Source: Polytrichum commune
Lineage: Eukaryota; Streptophyta; Polytrichopsida; Polytrichales; Polytrichaceae
NCBI GenBank assembly: GCA_950295325.1
Contig: OX485804.1
Location: forward strand, 70,160,033-70,224,032
DNA: 64,000 nt
Reading direction: 5' to 3'
The position numbers and the translations under genes were made by a program. Shown here piece after piece: positions 1 through 13,700 of this stretch. Position 1 is the first letter of the stretch. Each line of letters opens with the position of its first letter. The notes beneath the pieces are model-generated. The model did not search any database, had not been told where the DNA came from, and saw nothing but the letters and a program-made list of their open reading frames with translations.

Positions 1-2
1 GG

Positions 3-1865
3 CTGAAGAATCACGACTGTATGTTGTCCCGGACTCTGACTTCGGGATACCATATCCGCAGGAGGCTGCTCCTGACTGGAACACCAATTCAGAACAGCTT
101 ACAAGAGCTTTGGTCTCTGCTTAATTTTCTTTTACCTGCAATCTTTAATTCCAGTGAGAACTTTGAGGACTGGTTCAATGCCCCCTTTACCGACCGCTCT
201 GATATGTCCCTAACCGAGGAGGAGCAGTTGCTTGTAATTCGGCGGCTGCACCAAGTCATCCGTCCTTTCCTGCTGAGAAGGAAGAAGGCAGAGGTCGAGA
301 AGTTTTTACCAGGCAAGACCCAAGTCATACTGAAGTGTGATTTATCGGCATGGCAGCGTCTTTATTACAAGCAGATTATGGAGTCAGGTCGGGTTGGGTT
401 GGACATTGGCTCAGGAAAATCTCGGGGCTTGTTGAACACAGCCATGCAGTTACGCAAGTGCTGTAACCACCCTTACCTTTTCTTAGAGGGCCAAGACTAT
501 GATCCCCGCAGCCGTGATGAACTAATTCGATCTTCTGGGAAGTTTGAACTCCTTGACCGCTTGCTACCCAAGTTACAAAAAACTGGCCACCGTGTGCTCC
601 TCTTCTCTCAAATGACTCGGCTGATGGATATATTGGAAGATTACTTAGAGTGGCATGGGTTTAAGTTTCTGCGCTTGGATGGGACTACAAAAACCGAAGA
701 GCGGGGGATTCTCTTGCGGGAGTTCAATGCCCCAGATTCTCCCTATTTCATGTTTTTACTTTCAACCCGGGCAGGTGGCTTGGGACTCAATCTTCAAACA
801 GCAGATACTGTGATCCTCTTTGACAGTGACTGGAACCCTCAAATGGATCAGCAGGCTGAGGACCGTGCACACCGCATAGGGCAGAAGAAGGAGGTCCGTG
901 TCTTTGTGTTGGTGAGTGTGGGATCAATTGAAGAAGAGATTCTTGAGCGGGCAAAATCAAAGATGGGGATAGATGCCAAGGTGATACAAGCTGGGCTTTT
1001 CAACACTACGTCCACTGCACAGGAGAGGAGAGAGATGCTAGAAGAGATCATGAAGAGAGGGTCAGATGCAATTGGAACTGATGTTCCAAGTGAGTGTGAG
1101 ATCAACCGGTTGTCAGCACGCGGGGATCATGAGTTTGTCATCTTTGAGGAAATGGATGAGCAGAGGCGACAGGAGGAGGGGTACAGATCCCGCCTTCTGG
1201 AAGAGCATGAGGTCCCAGAGTGGGTGTTCTTGAATGATCCCAAGGCACAAGGCGAAGAGGGCCTGCAAGCAACTCCCAGTCAGGTTACTGGGAAGCGGAT
1301 GCGGAAAGAGGTCATGTACACCGATGTGCTCAGTGACTCACAGTGGATGAAGGCTATTGAAGATGGAGAGGATGTCAGTGCTGCTGTCAAAGTCCAATTA
1401 ACAAAGAGAGTCAAACGGAAAGAGCAGCAGCAGGCAGCCATTGAGCAAGAGGTTGCAGATATGCTTGAAGACGAGGAAGAAATTATTGATGACACTAACT
1501 TAGAGATGTTCGGAGAGGAGGATATCGAGCAGCCAGAGTCGCAGCTTTCTGAAGAACTTGAGGGAGACCTCCAGATCAAGAAATCTGAGCATCGGACCCG
1601 CATCGTAATCAAAAGACGGCAGGACATGGAAGTGATGCCAGGAGCTTTGCAAAATTCTTACAGTGAAGGTGGTGAGAGCCAGTTACGGATTGTTCTGAGG
1701 CCTGATAAGTCTGCAGCCAATTGGAAAGGGCTGCAACGAAAGAGATCAAAACATGGGACCCCAACTGTTGATCAGGACGAATATTCTTTCCTGGATGCAA
1801 AACAAAACATAGACCAAGAGAACGGCTCTGATGATGAGGATGACACATTCCTTGAGAGCATGTAG
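3..1865 (+). CDS. CHR12: SNF2-family chromatin-remodelling ATPase, C-terminal part (MINU1/2, CHR12/CHR23 type)
   Basis: The reading frame is already open at base 3 (LKNHDC, then Met at 21), so the gene enters from the left. Visible in order, numbered from that Met: [10 protein letters not shown] (helicase motif III, residues 16-25), the helicase C lobe with [20 protein letters not shown] (motif V, about 248) and DRAHRIGQ (motif VI, about 281), then a long acidic and basic tail ending at a TAG at 1863. The segments [18 protein letters not shown] and [12 protein letters not shown] after the helicase are typical of plant MINUSCULE (CHR12/CHR23) proteins rather than BRM or SYD, judged from memory of those families. 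The whole visible part is one exon. These proteins are nuclear ATPases of SWI/SNF-type complexes that slide nucleosomes. The DExH box lies outside the window. The tail after about residue 440 is poorly conserved. Confidence 0.93.
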   Translation: MKNHDCMLSRTLTSGYHIRRRLLLTGTPIQNSLQELWSLLNFLLPAIFNSSENFEDWFNAPFTDRSDMSLTEEEQLLVIRRLHQVIRPFLLRRKKAEVEKFLPGKTQVILKCDLSAWQRLYYKQIMESGRVGLDIGSGKSRGLLNTAMQLRKCCNHPYLFLEGQDYDPRSRDELIRSSGKFELLDRLLPKLQKTGHRVLLFSQMTRLMDILEDYLEWHGFKFLRLDGTTKTEERGILLREFNAPDSPYFMFLLSTRAGGLGLNLQTADTVILFDSDWNPQMDQQAEDRAHRIGQKKEVRVFVLVSVGSIEEEILERAKSKMGIDAKVIQAGLFNTTSTAQERREMLEEIMKRGSDAIGTDVPSECEINRLSARGDHEFVIFEEMDEQRRQEEGYRSRLLEEHEVPEWVFLNDPKAQGEEGLQATPSQVTGKRMRKEVMYTDVLSDSQWMKAIEDGEDVSAAVKVQLTKRVKRKEQQQAAIEQEVADMLEDEEEIIDDTNLEMFGEEDIEQPESQLSEELEGDLQIKKSEHRTRIVIKRRQDMEVMPGALQNSYSEGGESQLRIVLRPDKSAANWKGLQRKRSKHGTPTVDQDEYSFLDAKQNIDQENGSDDEDDTFLESM

Positions 1866-3085
1866 CCCAACCTCGCAATTATTTTGTTCATTTGGTGCGC
1901 CATAGCAACCTAGTTACCTGTTGAGGGCAAGAGTCCAGCTGTCCATGGCCTGGCGTGGGCCATCTGGACCATCCAGTGGGGCAATGGCTGGATGGAAGCC
2001 CCATGCTGCTGGCTTGTTTCGGCCACGGAGGCAGGGAGGCCAGTTCTCCACAACTCACAGAATCTGTGCACGAATGCCGCCGCTTTGGTATACAGGATCA
2101 TAAAGAGGACACCACAGAGAAGGTGGTCAAAACTTTTCACATCATTTGCAGGTATTCCAAAAATGAGGTAGGGGATGTTGCCTTATCCTCATGATGCAGG
2201 ACACCATTGTGGAAACAAACTTGATCAGAAATTCAGGTTGCCAGAGAATGGAGACATTGATCAGATCAAAGCTGGAATCAAAAGTGATACACTGACAATC
2301 ACTGTACTTAAACAAAAGATGCAATGTGCAGTAAGCTGAAGAATCGAGGTTAAGTAGTGAAGTTGGTAACTTTGCTCCAACTGATCGTTCACAAGCCAAG
2401 CCCACACTGTGAAAAGGGAGTAGAGCCTACTTCTGAGGAGCCAATCACATTGATATCAAAGGAAACTACTCCACAGGAGCAATTTATTGATTTTGAAGAT
2501 TAGGGGACTTGCACAGAGGAGATGATGATTTAGAGCTTCCAACTTCTCCTGTATCAGATTTTTGAACATATGGACTATATTGACAGGATATATTGTAAAG
2601 GGGCAAAGCTGGATTTTATCAAGTAAAAAAACCTTTGGTGATACATCCTGAAAAATATGCATCCCCAAGGTAAAAGTGAGGGCTGTCAAAACTTTTTGAC
2701 TATGAAAATGCATACTTCATCATCTCCTCATAGTTAATTATTGTTCTGTTAGCTTATCATCGAGGAGAAGGCTCTGGGTGCACTACAGGAATAATGCCCT
2801 GTAGAGTGACCTGTCACTTCTCTTTTTTGGGCCGTCTGATGATGTACCTTTTTCTCCCTGGCTGGCTGTTGTTTTGGCGGTTCTTGAAATCAATAATTCT
2901 TCCAATTCTCCAATGCATTGCGCTTCCTCCGGACTGGGTAGACGTGGTTACACAAGATGCTGACCCACTGAGCTTTTATTGGTGCTCGGTAAGACTTCTA
3001 CATTTGCCACAAAAGTTGATTCAATGCTGGATGTTCTAGTCGGACTTCAAATTTGACCAACAATTAGGGGTTAGCCTTCAAAGAA
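1866..3085. other. 3' UTR and intergenic spacer
   Basis: There is no convincing gene here. The first few hundred bases are probably the 3' UTR of the SNF2 gene. A short open stretch at 2794-2988 ends at a possible splice donor (CTCG, then GTAAGA) and could be an upstream exon of the small heat-shock gene, but its translation is hydrophobic and not like a transit peptide that I recognise. Confidence 0.5.
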
Positions 3086-4640
3086 ATTCTGTACATTATG
3101 ATCTGCTTGCTTGTTTGGTGTCAAATGGATATACATTGTGGAGAAGCGTTTCAAAGTTTTCTTCAGCTTATCTGATTTGGTTCTCAACCTTCAAAGAATT
3201 CTTTGATTATGAACTGCTTTGTTTTTTGGTGTCTGGAATGCATAGAACATTGTGGAGGAGAAGTGTCACCAGTTTTCTTGGGGTGGTTTGGTTCTTAACC
3301 TTCAAAGAGCGTCTTCACATTACGATCCGCTAAACTCTATGGTGTCTGGAATGCATAGTACATTGTGGAGAAGTAGATATTGCGAATTTCTTTTGCTCTG
3401 AACATTCCTACTATTTTTTCCTTGGTGCTGATATTTGGGACCCATTCTTCTCCAACAGGAGCTTAAAGCAAATGCCGGACACTGTGGACTGTCTTTTTGA
3501 GCTGCCTTTTCCTCGCACACCTGCTACAACTACCACTCCCCCAATGTCTGGGAGCTTATGCAGCCCTTGGGATGTGATGGAGGATGAGGATACTTTCAGG
3601 CTCCGATTTGAAATGCCAGGGTTAAACAAGGAGGTAAGTTGAATTTTCAAAGAATGTTTTTCACTTTGTGATGATCTGCTAAGTTTTTGGTGTCTGGAAT
3701 GCATAGTACATTGTGGAGAGGTGTCATCAGTTTCCCTTTAGGTGCTCTGATTTGGTTTTTAAACCAGAAATTGAATCTGTGTATTATAATCTGCTTGTTT
3801 GGTGTCTGGAATGCATACTTTGTGGAGAAGTGTCATCAGTTTCCCTTAGGTGCTCTGGTTTGGTTCTTAACCTTCAAAGAGCTCCTTCACATCAAGATCT
3901 GTTAAGCTTTTGGTGTGTGGAATGCATAGTAGACATTGTGGAGAGAAGTGTCTTGATTTTGCTTCAGGTGCTCTGGTGTGGCTCTTAACCTTCAAAAAAT
4001 GTGTCTACCTTATGATCTGCTTTTGTGATGTCTAGAATGTATATATACATTGTGGAGAAGTGTCATCAGTGTTCTTCACGTGCTCTTGTTTGGTTCTTAG
4101 TCTTTGAAACATTTCTCTACATTATGATGATCTGCTTGTTTGGTGCCTAAAATGGTCATACATTGCATTGAAGTGCCACCACGTTTCTTCAGTGGTGCTC
4201 TTTGGTAGTTAACCTCGAATGAATCTCTCTACATTATGATCTGCTTTCTCTTATGGTGTCTGGAATGCACAGTACATTGTGAAGAAATGACATAGTTTCT
4301 CTTCAGGTGCTCTAATCTGGTTCTTAACCTTCAAAGGAATACTCTTCATTTTGATGTGCTTGTTTGGTGCCTGGAATGGACATACATTGTGGACAAGTGT
4401 CATCAGTTTTCCTTCAGGTTTTCTCTGATTTGGTTCTCAAACTTCTTCCAATGTAGATAAATTTCTTTGAAGGTTATTTTTCCTTGTTTTGTTCTTTGAC
4501 CTGCATAATACATTGTGGACAAATGCCATCAGTTTTCCTTCAAGTTTGCTCTGGTTTGGTGTTCTGCACCTTCAAAGAAAATCATTACATTATGATCTGT
4601 TTGTTTTGGTATCTGAAATGGACACAAATTGTGGAGGAGC
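3086..4640 (+). repeat. ~113-bp tandem repeat on both sides of a small heat-shock exon
   Basis: About twelve diverged copies share the landmarks TGGTGTCTGGAATGCATA, CATTGTGGAGAAGTG, CAGTTT.CCTTCAGGTGCTCT and TTCTTAACCTTCAAAGA. The CATTGTGGA landmark recurs near 3130, 3247, 3358, 3708, 3815, 3932, 4047, 4151, 4272, 4384, 4509 and 4626, a spacing of about 100-125 bases except for one gap. The gap (3375-3640) is filled by a small heat-shock protein exon, so the array lies in the upstream intron or leader and in the following intron. Copies differ by many substitutions and small indels, so the array is not recent. Confidence 0.85.
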
Positions 4641-4912
4641 TGTGTCATTCTTGACCAACATTTCGAATAATTTTGATGATTTAGGTCAAAGTGACAGTCG
4701 AGGACAGTGATTTTGTAATCAAAGGCGAGCACAATGCCAAAGGAAATGAAGACAAGCATGGCTGGTCATCTCGCAGCTACGGCAGCTACCACACCCGCTC
4801 AACATTGCCTGATTATGTGAAACATGATGGTGTGAAATCTGAGCTCAATGGTATTTTACCTGTCAACATGCCCAAGAGCAAGGGAGAGCCCAAGAAAAAT
4901 GGGATTAACTGA
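3459..4912 (+). CDS. Small heat-shock protein (HSP20), organellar HSP21/26.5 type, 3' exons
   Basis: Two exons join in phase: 3459-3633 and 4685-4912, with donor GGAG/GTAAGT and acceptor TTTAG. The first encodes SLKQMPDTVD and, before the splice, the alpha-crystallin start SPWDV...RFEMPGLNKE. The second continues VKVTVEDSDFVIKGE, WSSRSYGSYHTR, VKSELNGILPV and ends PKKNGIN at a TGA (4910). The amphipathic Met-rich lead (SL+QMLDTMD) and an intron just after GLxKE are typical of chloroplast and mitochondrial small heat-shock proteins, which hold unfolding proteins as oligomers. The exon with the transit peptide and Met start was not found; the acceptor at 3457-3458 shows that it lies upstream. 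The ~1.05-kb intron is made of the tandem repeat. The frame is clean, so this may be a working gene despite the repeats. Chloroplast versus mitochondrial targeting cannot be decided. Confidence 0.8.
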
Positions 4913-4929
4913 CATCATCATCAAGGATT

Positions 4930-5014
4930 TGGGCGAACCAACCCATACACTTGTTCCTTGTTGGATGCCTAAACCCTTGCCTCCAAGGAACCAGTGTATG
5001 GGTTGATTCGCCCC
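4930..5014. repeat. Inverted repeat just after the heat-shock stop codon
   Basis: Arms of about 31 bases (4930-4960 and 4984-5014) share GGCGAA, CAACCCATACACT and GTTCCTTG in opposite orientation with three mismatches, around a 23-base loop. It starts 18 bases after the small heat-shock stop, so it would sit in the 3' UTR and fold into a hairpin. It could be a tiny foldback element or a 3'-end RNA structure. Confidence 0.75.
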
Positions 5015-7758
5015 AGCCGTCATCATGTACACGTTCCAGTGAGTTTTTACAGGACATGTGGATATTAAGGTAGAAGGAATTAATGTGGACAGGTTTGTGA
5101 AAAATGGGGGGTGTCATTTGTTCAAAAAGTGAAGAGGAAATGACCTATTTAGTAGGTTATTTGGTCGGCTGGCACTATCAAAGTTATGCATTGTGTAAAC
5201 AAAAGAGGTATCATTAGTAAATTGCAAAAGGTTTTTATTGATAAACTATGTTCACATGAGCCAATTTGTGGATGCATTTTGGGTTGTTTGGAATGGCTTC
5301 ATCTTTATTGTGTCTTGTTAAGGTAAGTGGGTGTTTTATGGACACTGTAAGCTCTGCACTTGCTTCTCGTAGGTTGTGAAACACGCATTTAGTGTGAGAT
5401 GATTGCCAATTCCAAATCATGCCTGTAGCCTCATTAGTTGGGGCGGACGCTAAACCTCCCCCTACAAACTTTCAAGGCGATGCGGCACCTCCAGGCAGTC
5501 CTCACAAAAATCTAATTTTTTTAATCCTGATCAAAAACCGCTGTCCGCTCTGCCCGACTTTGAAAAAATAAAATTGCGTTTGCATTCTTGAAGGCCGCTT
5601 GTCCATATAATCTATATTGAGTGCACTTCATCTTCAAGGTCCAGAATCCAATATATATATGTATATATACATTCATTTTCGTTGAGTAAATAAGCAATTG
5701 AGTGGGATTTCAATTTCAAAGTGAAACCATCAATAAAGCATATAATGAACATGGAAGTAAAAAATATTTCAAAACCCTCATTAGCATTGAAGTTATAATT
5801 TTTGTGACTTATCATTAAAAGGATCTTTGTCATTCTAAAACGGAACTAAAATTAACATTGGTATTTTTAGTATGTATATTTTATAGCTAATGCCTTCTAT
5901 TTCCACAAGTATTTATACACGTTCAAACTAATAAATTGTGATTGAATGTAATTAATTCTAATTAATTCTAATTAAGCCCAATTAAATCAGAAAGTATGCT
6001 TAACAATTTAAATAATCCTAATTAATTTATAAAATGCACTTACTTGAATTAATCATGATTTAATTCTGATATGAGGAATGATGTGCTTAATTACACTTGT
6101 TTAGGCTTCATTATGCTTAATTAGTCCGAGTGTGTATGAATACTTGTAGAAACCTAGGGCTTGCGCTCAATTACTTTCTAGTAAGGTTATTTACACTTAA
6201 TTACATTTAATCACATTTAATTAGTCTGAATGTGTATGAATACTTTGTGAAAGTAGAAGGTATTAACTAAAAAAGTATAGAAGTTTGTGACAGCAGGTCT
6301 TATAGGGTTTGTGGCAATCAATTAAAATTGCCATGGTGGGGACTTGCACCTAAACATATGTTAAGGTCCCTCAACACGGTCCACTTTCACATTTATATTG
6401 AGCTTGAGGGCCCATCGATCATGAAATTGGATTTCTATTTTCTCAATGATTTTCAAGGATCTTTAGATTTTTGTGGTCATGATTCTTGGTTTGTCGACCG
6501 CTCTTAGTAGTTGCTATGAGTTGCAAGAATCATCCATCATTGTGCAATTTCAAGTTGAAGTTTGTGAGTACAATGATCGAATTTTTATGCCAACATATTT
6601 GTTTCTTACATGCATGACATTCTCTCATTTGTTGAACTCTTGGCATGTTAGGTTTAGTATCATGTTTTCTAATAGAATAAATTAAGGATGTAAAAATGCT
6701 TATTTTCAAAGTTGAAGGCACATACACATTGTTAAATAAACTCCTATACATGCAATATAAATATAATTACCAATGCGATTCCCACACAAAACATTTCATT
6801 TCATATTTGCATAACATTATTTAGTTGTGTGGGGTTGTTTCATGAATATGAGTATTTTCAAGAAAACGTCCTTGGACAATTTTTGTTGGATTCCCAGATG
6901 AATTCAAGGGGTTGTGGCTCCAATATAACCCTAGCTCACAATGACATTCTAGGAAAATTGGAATGAGAAGCCGAGCAATCCCACACATTTGTATAATCTT
7001 ATGCAGACATTTCTTTTTAATTAAAAAAAACACCAAATACTTAAAAACAATAGAATATGCAAAGAGAAGAAGCTCGAAGCTTACCAAGTTTGCCAAGTGG
7101 TTACGGAACATATAGTCTTAAAAGAACAATAGCAAATCGAACTCATAACCTTATATTGAATATCTCACAGTTGGAAGGCTATAGTGAATCTTTCTCAGTT
7201 ATTTGTAAGTTAAGGAAAATCTTTGACTAAGTTAACTCAAACTCTTTCACTTGAATACATACTGTAAGTATCAGAGAGATGCTTCTGCACTAGACTACCA
7301 CACCATAAATCATCGCCTAGTTTGGGAGCTCTATCTATTTCACACACATAAAGCAAGGGTTAGGAATCACAATGGAACCAGAAGAGAATGTTATGACTGT
7401 AGAAAGGCTCTCCCTTGCAATTGGGGTTAAACAGTAAGTTAAGGATGAGTCTTACTTAAGTTAGCCTAAGTTAAGTGACCTAAGCTTAACTTAAGTAAGT
7501 TAGCGATGGTAGTGTCCTACGAAAGGAAGAAGTAATGGAGCTTGCGGGCAGACCCAGGCGTGCCATGATGGCGTGGTGTTGCTTGGACGCCGTGGCCATG
7601 TGGGAATCGTCGAGTGATGCACACGTTTGCTCAACTTGAATGGCATAATCTCTCATTTGGACCTGAATCTGTCACGAAATTTGGCACTTTTTTCACGCTC
7701 TAGGGTTTGGATTGTATTCAATTCAAGGTTTCTTGTATTTGTGAGTCGCTGTTGGATC
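5015..7758. other. AT-rich intergenic spacer upstream of ATG7
   Basis: No gene is seen. It holds a TA-rich microsatellite near 5650-5670, a short AATTAATTCT tandem run near 5950-5975, a diverged duplication of about 40 bases sharing GTGTATGAATACTT (near 6131 and 6229), and a perfect 13-base inverted repeat (CTTACTTAAGTTA at 7451-7463 against 7487-7499). The last few hundred bases should contain the ATG7 promoter and 5' UTR; I recognise no clear TATA box. Confidence 0.55.
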
Positions 7759-10700
7759 ATGGGAAAAACTTCAGCAGTAATGGAGGAATCCGTGAGCAGC
7801 ACTTCCAAAGTGGAGATGGTTGTGAACGAAGGGGATGCGGGTCAGGTGCCGATGCCATTCAAGTTTGTTGCATGGGCGGGGTCTGCGGATACAGGTTTCT
7901 GGCATCGCCTGGCGGATTTTAAGCTTGATACTCAGAAGCTTACGGAGGAACCCATCTCCATCTCAGGTAGCTACGCCTTTGCTCTTTGCAATCTATAATC
8001 TTGGTGCATAAATCACTATCAGAATTATATATGGTTATTAGGCCGTCTGGGTAATGGACGTCAAGTGTAGATCCATCTGATGCCTTGAGATTGAGGTTGT
8101 GCAGGATTCTTTGCACCCTGTAACCAACCACATGCCCCATCCTATTTGCAGCTGATGTTGGAATCGCTCCCACCCGACCTGGGTATCAACGATGGGCCTG
8201 CGGAAGTGCCGTACAATCGAAACCGATTACCAGTGCCTGGAACCCTATATAACACAAATACACTCGAGAGTTTCAATGCTCTTGATAAGCGATCGCTCTT
8301 GAGAACTGCAGCTGATAAGGTCAATTTTCAATGCCATTTCTACATTATTCGCCACGAGACACTAGTGTATGTGAATCATTGTGCACTCAGTTTATTAGTG
8401 GAAGTGAAACCTTCTATGTTGTGGTTGTAAATTGTCCTCAATTTGTGTATATGCTACAATCTGCTAAATGCTCAATGCTTATACGCTCAATTTGTCAAGA
8501 ATAATATGTGTCTGAACATTCTTGAAATATCCACTCGATGCTGTGTTACAGATTTGGGATGATATCACATCAGGAAGAGCAGAGGAAGATAGCAGTCTTC
8601 TAAGTAGATTTTTCATCATTTCATTTGCTGATTTGAAGAAATGGACTTTCACGTACCGGTTTGCGTTTCCTGGTTTGGTCATGTCACCACAAGCTACTGC
8701 CGCTGCTTGTCAACCTGCCTCTGATGTCTTCAACAGCGATGAGGTGACCTATCTGCATGGGCCGTTTTATTTTTATTATTTTTATGTATATGTCTATACT
8801 ACAAGGTCACTTTTACACACTAGCTGTGAACATTATAGTGTGGGAACATCTCAAGTACAATCTGATGATCCATGGAACCTGAAACCCTCCAACATGAATT
8901 GTTACATATTGGAGGGTTTGGAGTTGCAGATTACAAGCATTGGTCAATACTTGTGACCTAAACTATGGCCTGGAGACGATTATAAGACATTCATTAATAT
9001 ATATTTTGTCAGGCTGCAGGGATCTTGACAGCATGCACAGTGTGGCGAGGTTTGCCATCAGGAGCAAGTGAGCTACAACTTTCAAAGATAGTTTTGTTTT
9101 GAAGTTTTTGAGACACACTTTGTTTTATGATTTGGTCACTTCTATCACTAATTATATGTATATAGATCAGTTATTTGTTCTTGTGGCAATCTGGGCTAGA
9201 GGGATGTTTTTTCATACATACTACATGTTAGAAGAATTAGTGTTTAGAATTTTCTTTTTGCATCATTAGCAAGAAAATTGCTGGAGATGCAAAGCAAGAC
9301 CCAAATTACTGACATCAACACTTCGTGGTAACTGGCTCTTGAAAGTGGCGGGGCATGTTTAGGACCCAATCAAACTTATTGTTAGATTCTAAGAACCCAC
9401 CAAAGCATGCTGCCAAATTTTAGCAGAATTTTAAAAGCTGTCATTTTTGAGGAAGTGGTAAGATAGCAGTTGATTTTGTATTCAGCGTTTTAGGTAAGTT
9501 TGTTTGGCTTCAAACTTGGCAGTCAATGTGTAGCTGTGTCTTCTTTACAGGATTGACTTCTTTTCTACTACACCTGACATCTGATTCCCGAGTTAGAGCT
9601 CGATCTTTAAAAGACTGGGACAGTGCACAACAAGAAGGTGGAAAGGTGAATGGTCTGCTATGTATGAATTATGTGTATGGTCTTTCCTAATCAACTTTAC
9701 TTCCCGATATCTGGTGCCCCTTGTACCATCTTATTATGTTCATGTCTCTGGTGTTTTTCCGGTGGTGTGCAAATAGTTTATTTTTTTGCTGGTCCTCTCT
9801 CAATGATTCTGACAAGGAGTATATTGGTAGATTTTGAATCGAGCAATGTGAATTTCAATGCAGATAAGCTTTTTGGCTCCATAAGTATAGTCTTTTTAGC
9901 TAGATCCAAGTTGATAGAAAAATCATATTTTGACTATCTTCCAAATATCTTCCAGGTTATTTTAGCATTTTATGATCCTTGCAACATGATAGCAAACCCT
10001 GGGTGGCCACTCCGGAATCTCCTGGCCTTGGCAAGTGTGAGATGGGGTGTCACAAGAGTACAAGCTCTCTGCTATCGGGAGAATCGGGGTGGTCATTTAG
10101 ACCTTGAGCATTCTCCAGTCCTTGATATAATTCTGCCACCTAAGCCTGGTTAGTATCTAAGGTCACTAGATTCATATGCACGCTTATCTTTGTTATTGCT
10201 CCCAGTCTGGTCTTAAGTGGAGTCTGCATATAATTCCTCTTTCTTGCTTTTTGTTGCAGTCTCATGTAAGTCTTACATTAAAGTTTTTGAGGTTCTTTAC
10301 AGTTTTATTAAAGAAGAAGCTGTCTGTCACATGCCCATGTCTTGAGCTTGTTCTGTTGTAGCATTGGTTTATTATTTAGGAGGCTATGTTTGACTAATAG
10401 TATTTAAAGACTTGCTCTCTTTGCAGAGTGGAAAGAACCAGCTGGGTGGGAAAGAAATGCACGTGGTGGCAATGGTACTAAGCGAGTTGACCTTGGTCAA
10501 TCAATGGATCCTATTAAGTGAGTTCTTGTGTAAATGAGTAGTCAACTAGAAGAGGATGATATGTATCTGATGATAATTTAGTTAGTATCTGCACTATAAT
10601 AGGTCTAGTTTGGAAAAGAAAGGCACTTGATAGAGAAACCAAATTGTCACATGAATTATTATTATTATTATTATTTTCAAAATATTTTGATTTGACATGT

Positions 10701-13700
10701 TAGCTTCTTTGGTAGGTTGGCTGAGTCTGCAGCAGATCTAAATCTGAAGTTGATGAGATGGAGATTATTGCCATCACTGGACTTACCACGTATGGCATCC
10801 ACTAGATGCTTGCTTCTGGGAGCAGGCACTCTGGGCTGTCAAGTTGCACGCATACTCATGGTAAGCAGGAGGTTGAACGGATAATTCATTCACCCCATTG
10901 CTTGTATGAATACCTCGTTACTGGTGCGAACTCAGAAAAGTAGAACTTATCTCCTCATGAAGTCTTCAAATAACTGAATTACTTGTTTGCATGTCTGTTC
11001 ACTATCCCAGTTACTATGACATGGGATTTAAGTTGTGTTTGAATGGTAATATTCATTTACTTTCTTTTCTAACTCGGATTTGAACTTGGTCTTGAAAGGC
11101 ATGGGGAGTGCGGAATATCACACTGGTCGATTATGGAAGGGTTGCCATGTCAAATCCTCTTCGGCAGTCACTCTTCACTCATGAAGACAGCTTAAACAAT
11201 GGGAAGCTGAAGGCTGAAGCAGCTGCCGAGAACCTCAAGCGAATCTTCCCTGGTGTGGTAGTTTTCCAAACCTTGGTTTCTCTGCAAATGACTATGAGCC
11301 ATCAGCCATGGAATTGTGCTACTGTAGGGATTGTTGGTGGTGGAGAATCTTCTCCTTTCTCCTGATTGTTGCCTGCCATGATGGTGTTGCATGACTATCT
11401 GACATAATATTTTTTCTTATGCTTTTAATTAGCTACACAGGGTATTTCTCTTAACTGGAAAGTGTATCAGCTTGCATAAATATCTGAGTGCTAGGTTCCT
11501 TTGCCTTTGATACTGACCTGCCTGGTCTCATTTCTGCTCTGTTCTATTCCAGACAGCTTCAAATGTGGTTTTTTTTTCTTCCTGTGGACAGAATGCTGTT
11601 GGTGTTCGCTTGTCAATCCCTATGCCAGGTCACTCTGTTGGGGATAATGAAGTTCCTGGGGTGCTCCAAGACTGCCACAGGCTGAAAGAACTGGTGGATG
11701 AGCATGACACTGTATTCTTGTTGACTGATACACGTGAAAGTCGGTGGCTGCCCACTTTGTTATGTGCAGACTCCAATAAGGTACACCCAAGTTTATACTG
11801 CTGTGATTACAAGGTCATGTTCCTTTGTAAGTCCTTGAAGCAGGAGCTGAGTACAAAATGTTGACTCTCTTTTCTTATAATCTGCAGGTGGCTATCAATG
11901 CAGCACTAGGGTTTGACACGTACTTGGTTATGCGCCATGGTGCTGGTCCCTTTGTGGGCTGTGAGAGCAGTGATAATGCGAGCAGTTCCAGTGCAGGCCA
12001 AACACTCAGATTGGGCTGTTACTTCTGTAACGATGTGGTTGCTCCCTTGGATGTATGTATACTTTCACTATGGGAAACTGTTTCTGTTTTGAGAGTGCAC
12101 AACTTTCTCTTTACTGATTTACCATCAGGAAGATATGCAATTCAATCTGGTTGAATTTCACATGGCTCCTGAATGAACAACTTGTATCGCTACCTGTTCA
12201 GCTGCTTGAAATTGGTGTAATTTCAAAAAATCCTTTGGTTAATTTCTTCTATTGAGTTTCGGGTAGAGGGTTTAGGTAGAGTGACAGATTTTAAGCTTTA
12301 TCACCTTTACTGAGAGCTACATAAAATATTTTGTTGCAGTCAACAGCAAATAGGACCTTGGACCAGCAGTGTACTGTAACAAGGCCGGGATTAGCTCCAA
12401 TTGCTGCTGCCCTTGCTGTGGAGCTTGCAGTGGGTCTCCTCCACCATCCACTTGGGTGAGACTTTGCAGATTAACCCTCAACTCTTTATTGCCTGAGCTT
12501 GTTTCCATATGGTCAACCATATCTTGCACCCAACATTTCACCACTCATTTATGATACTTTTCTATAGCAACATGAGCATACCACTAACTCATTGTAAATT
12601 TTCAGAATTTTCTATTAATAATAACAAACTAATTTTTTTCTATATCATAAAATAGAACTTAAAATCATAGAATTTATAAATCAAATTTGAAAAGAACAAT
12701 ATTTCACAAACTTTGTAACATTTGTAAGTATAACATGGTAAGGAAAAATTTAGCTTTAGTATCTCAGTATAAAACTTTGATTGATTACGATGCGATATAA
12801 TGTAGTTGACACCTTATGACTTATAGGGCTTGCAAATGCAATTAAAAACTCAAATTTTGGGAATTTTTTGATTTGTAAAGTGGAATAGAAAGTAGTTTTC
12901 AAGATTTTTCTTCATCACTGAAGCTGTGTCATCTTAAGTTGGAATTTAGGTTTGAACGATGAAAAGCCTTGAGGGGGCTCCTTAGGAAATTAAGGGTTAA
13001 TGGTTCAAAGGAGCTCCCATGGGGCTTTTTGAATACATTCCACATAAGTGTATTAAAGCCAATCTTATCCTCTTTGACACTAACTTAGTTTAGTGAGTCT
13101 ATACGCTTCCAGTGAGTGTAACACATATGTTCTGAATGAGAGCCAAATTTAATAAAGGGAATACATACAAATATGCTAGTGTTAGTTTTCTTTCTATATG
13201 TCGTATATTTGGTCACTGTTGCCATCTGTTATTGTATCTTTGCTCTTCTTGAGTAACATGTATCAAATGTAGGTTCAAGGTCATATGCAAAGTCAGATGT
13301 TGAAATACTATATAAGTTTTGAACTCAAAATCATGAATTGTGGTGTCCTCCACATTACAAGAGTGAATACAACTTCCAACTGCATGGATGTTATCTCGAA
13401 GTCATTATTAACATGGTCTATTTATATGGGAAAATCAAGCCTGTCATCTTAGACCGTCTTACATCAAAAAATTCCTAGGTCATATAAGGTGCCATTTCAT
13501 TATTATTACTATTAATAATGACTTATTTGAGTTCGTGGAATGGTATTAGGAATTTTCATATAGAATGAGCACTCTTGTACTTTCATTGAAACTGTGGTTT
13601 GATTGAACAGTTAGTAAATGTGGTGGGAAAGCTCCACGTACAGCAAGTAATAGGTCCACATCATTTGGAGCAAACAGTGAAAGGAAGTGTAGCGAATTGC

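Noticed and set aside
1280..1627. Minus-strand Ser-rich ORF inside the SNF2 gene
   Set aside because: It is a shadow of the acidic coding region on the other strand.
7627..7758. Upstream in-frame Met as the ATG7 start
   Set aside because: The added 44 residues have no ATG7 similarity; the start at 7759 gives the usual length.
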